NCBI GenBank assembly: GCA_947487525.1
Contig: CANKWR010000016.1
Location: forward strand, 1-34,144
Direction: 5' to 3'
Origin: Bacteroidota bacterium
Lineage (GTDB): Bacteria > Bacteroidota > Bacteroidia > Chitinophagales > Chitinophagaceae
Length of the DNA stretch: 34,144 bases
A program made the position numbers and the translations under genes. This document shows, one piece after another, positions 33,505 through 34,144 of the stretch. Numbering within the stretch: position 1 is the first letter of the stretch; each line of letters starts with the position of its first letter. The notes beneath the pieces are model-generated. The model saw nothing but the letters and a program-made list of their open reading frames with translations. It made no database searches and was not told the origin of the DNA.

Positions 33505-34144
33505 ATGGAAGCGATTAAAGACCTGTTCAGTGTAAAAGCATCTGCTGCAGCTGCTGAGATTAAAGATATCATTAAAACACACGGTGAAAAGAAAATAGGG
33601 GATGTAACACTTGCACAAGTGTACCAGGGGATGAGAGGTATTACTGGCTTGGTAACTGAAACAAGTTTATTAGATGCGCAGGAAGGAATACGTTTTCGCG
33701 GATTTTCAATTCCAGAGTTACAAGACAAATTACCCAAAGCACCAGGTGGTGATGAACCATTGCCAGAAGGTTTGTTTTATTTAATGATGGTGGGAGAAAT
33801 TCCAACAGAGGAGGATGTAAAACAAATTACCAATAACTGGCAAAGAAGAAGCCATGTTCCAACGCATGTATTTGATGTAATTGATGCATTTCCAATTAAC
33901 GCGCATCCAATGACCATGTATGTTGCTGCGGTAATGGCATTACAAACCGAAAGCAAATTTGCCGCTGGGTATGCGAAAGGAATGAACAAAAAAGATTACT
34001 GGCTATATACCTATGAAGATTCAATGGATTTGATCGCTCGATTACCAAGAGTTGCTGCTTACATCTACCGAAGAAAATATAAGAACAACGAACATATTCA
34101 TCCAAATGGTTTATTAGATTGGGCAGGTAATCTTGCTTATATGA
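33505..34144 (+). CDS. gltA: Citrate synthase, eukaryotic-type (3' end outside window)
   Basis: The first 213 residues of citrate synthase, which joins oxaloacetate and acetyl-CoA at the head of the TCA cycle. The start is MEAIKDLFSVKA at 33505. The sequence (YQGMRGITGLVTETSLLDAQ, EGIRFRGFSIPELQDKLP, GGDEPLPEGLFYLMMVGEIP, FPINAHPMTMYVAAVMAL) resembles mitochondrial citrate synthase closely and differs from the E. coli GltA type. The frame runs open to the window edge, so the active-site His and Asp of the C-terminal half are not visible. Confidence 0.93.
   Translation, partial: MEAIKDLFSVKASAAAAEIKDIIKTHGEKKIGDVTLAQVYQGMRGITGLVTETSLLDAQEGIRFRGFSIPELQDKLPKAPGGDEPLPEGLFYLMMVGEIPTEEDVKQITNNWQRRSHVPTHVFDVIDAFPINAHPMTMYVAAVMALQTESKFAAGYAKGMNKKDYWLYTYEDSMDLIARLPRVAAYIYRRKYKNNEHIHPNGLLDWAGNLAYM

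Overview
The window is about 34 kb of low-GC, gene-dense chromosome from a member of the Bacteroidota, most likely the Chitinophagaceae/Chitinophagales (the family assignment is inference). The reasons are TAnnTTTG-type -7 boxes in front of several genes, few clear Shine-Dalgarno sequences, the Bacteroidota-type RNA polymerase omega subunit, DUF4835 and DUF4296 proteins, separate PurS, and lipoproteins typical of the phylum. Nearly every gene is housekeeping. I see no phage, transposase, integrase, CRISPR array, rRNA or tRNA.

Layout. 1-2.65 kb: the end of the spc ribosomal operon (rpsE partial, rpmD, rplO, secY). 2.7-7.0 kb: map, an HI0933-type flavoprotein, a 23-bp tandem repeat, and six-domain rpsA with its own promoter. 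7.1-10.2 kb: bamD-rpoZ, then DUF4835-DUF4296 envelope genes, then an AhpE-like peroxiredoxin. 10.4-13.4 kb: rlmI-like methyltransferase (minus strand) and grpE-dnaJ. 13.5-17.5 kb, minus strand: hpt, a GH73/LysM glucosaminidase, an O-methyltransferase and a sodium/solute symporter. 17.6-21.9 kb: a LOG-family protein, an outer-membrane-like protein, a GlcD-type flavoprotein, a deoxynucleoside kinase and trpS. 22.0-27.2 kb: a probable co-directional run of recG, pepP, pssA, purS and rsmI. 27.3-34.1 kb: an M1 metallopeptidase, rsmG and a GT2 glycosyltransferase (minus strand), tgt-lptF/G, and the start of a eukaryote-type citrate synthase.

The unusual material is in the gaps. Two convergent intergenic regions (10.2-10.37 kb and 13.37-13.52 kb) share a roughly 72-79 bp core flanked by direct repeats that differ between the loci. 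In each locus the repeat is that locus's own terminator hairpin, and the repeat period is exactly 104 bp in both. This looks like a small terminator-targeting insertion element. The M1/rsmG gap holds a hairpin of about 160 nt in which all seven non-Watson-Crick pairs in the long helices are G-U only if the plus strand is transcribed, which suggests a structured RNA. Among the proteins, Tgt has lost all four residues that normally bind zinc. Several genes have a -7 box only 4 nt before the ATG, implying leaderless mRNAs.

All functional calls come from reading the translations and recalling families; no database search was run.
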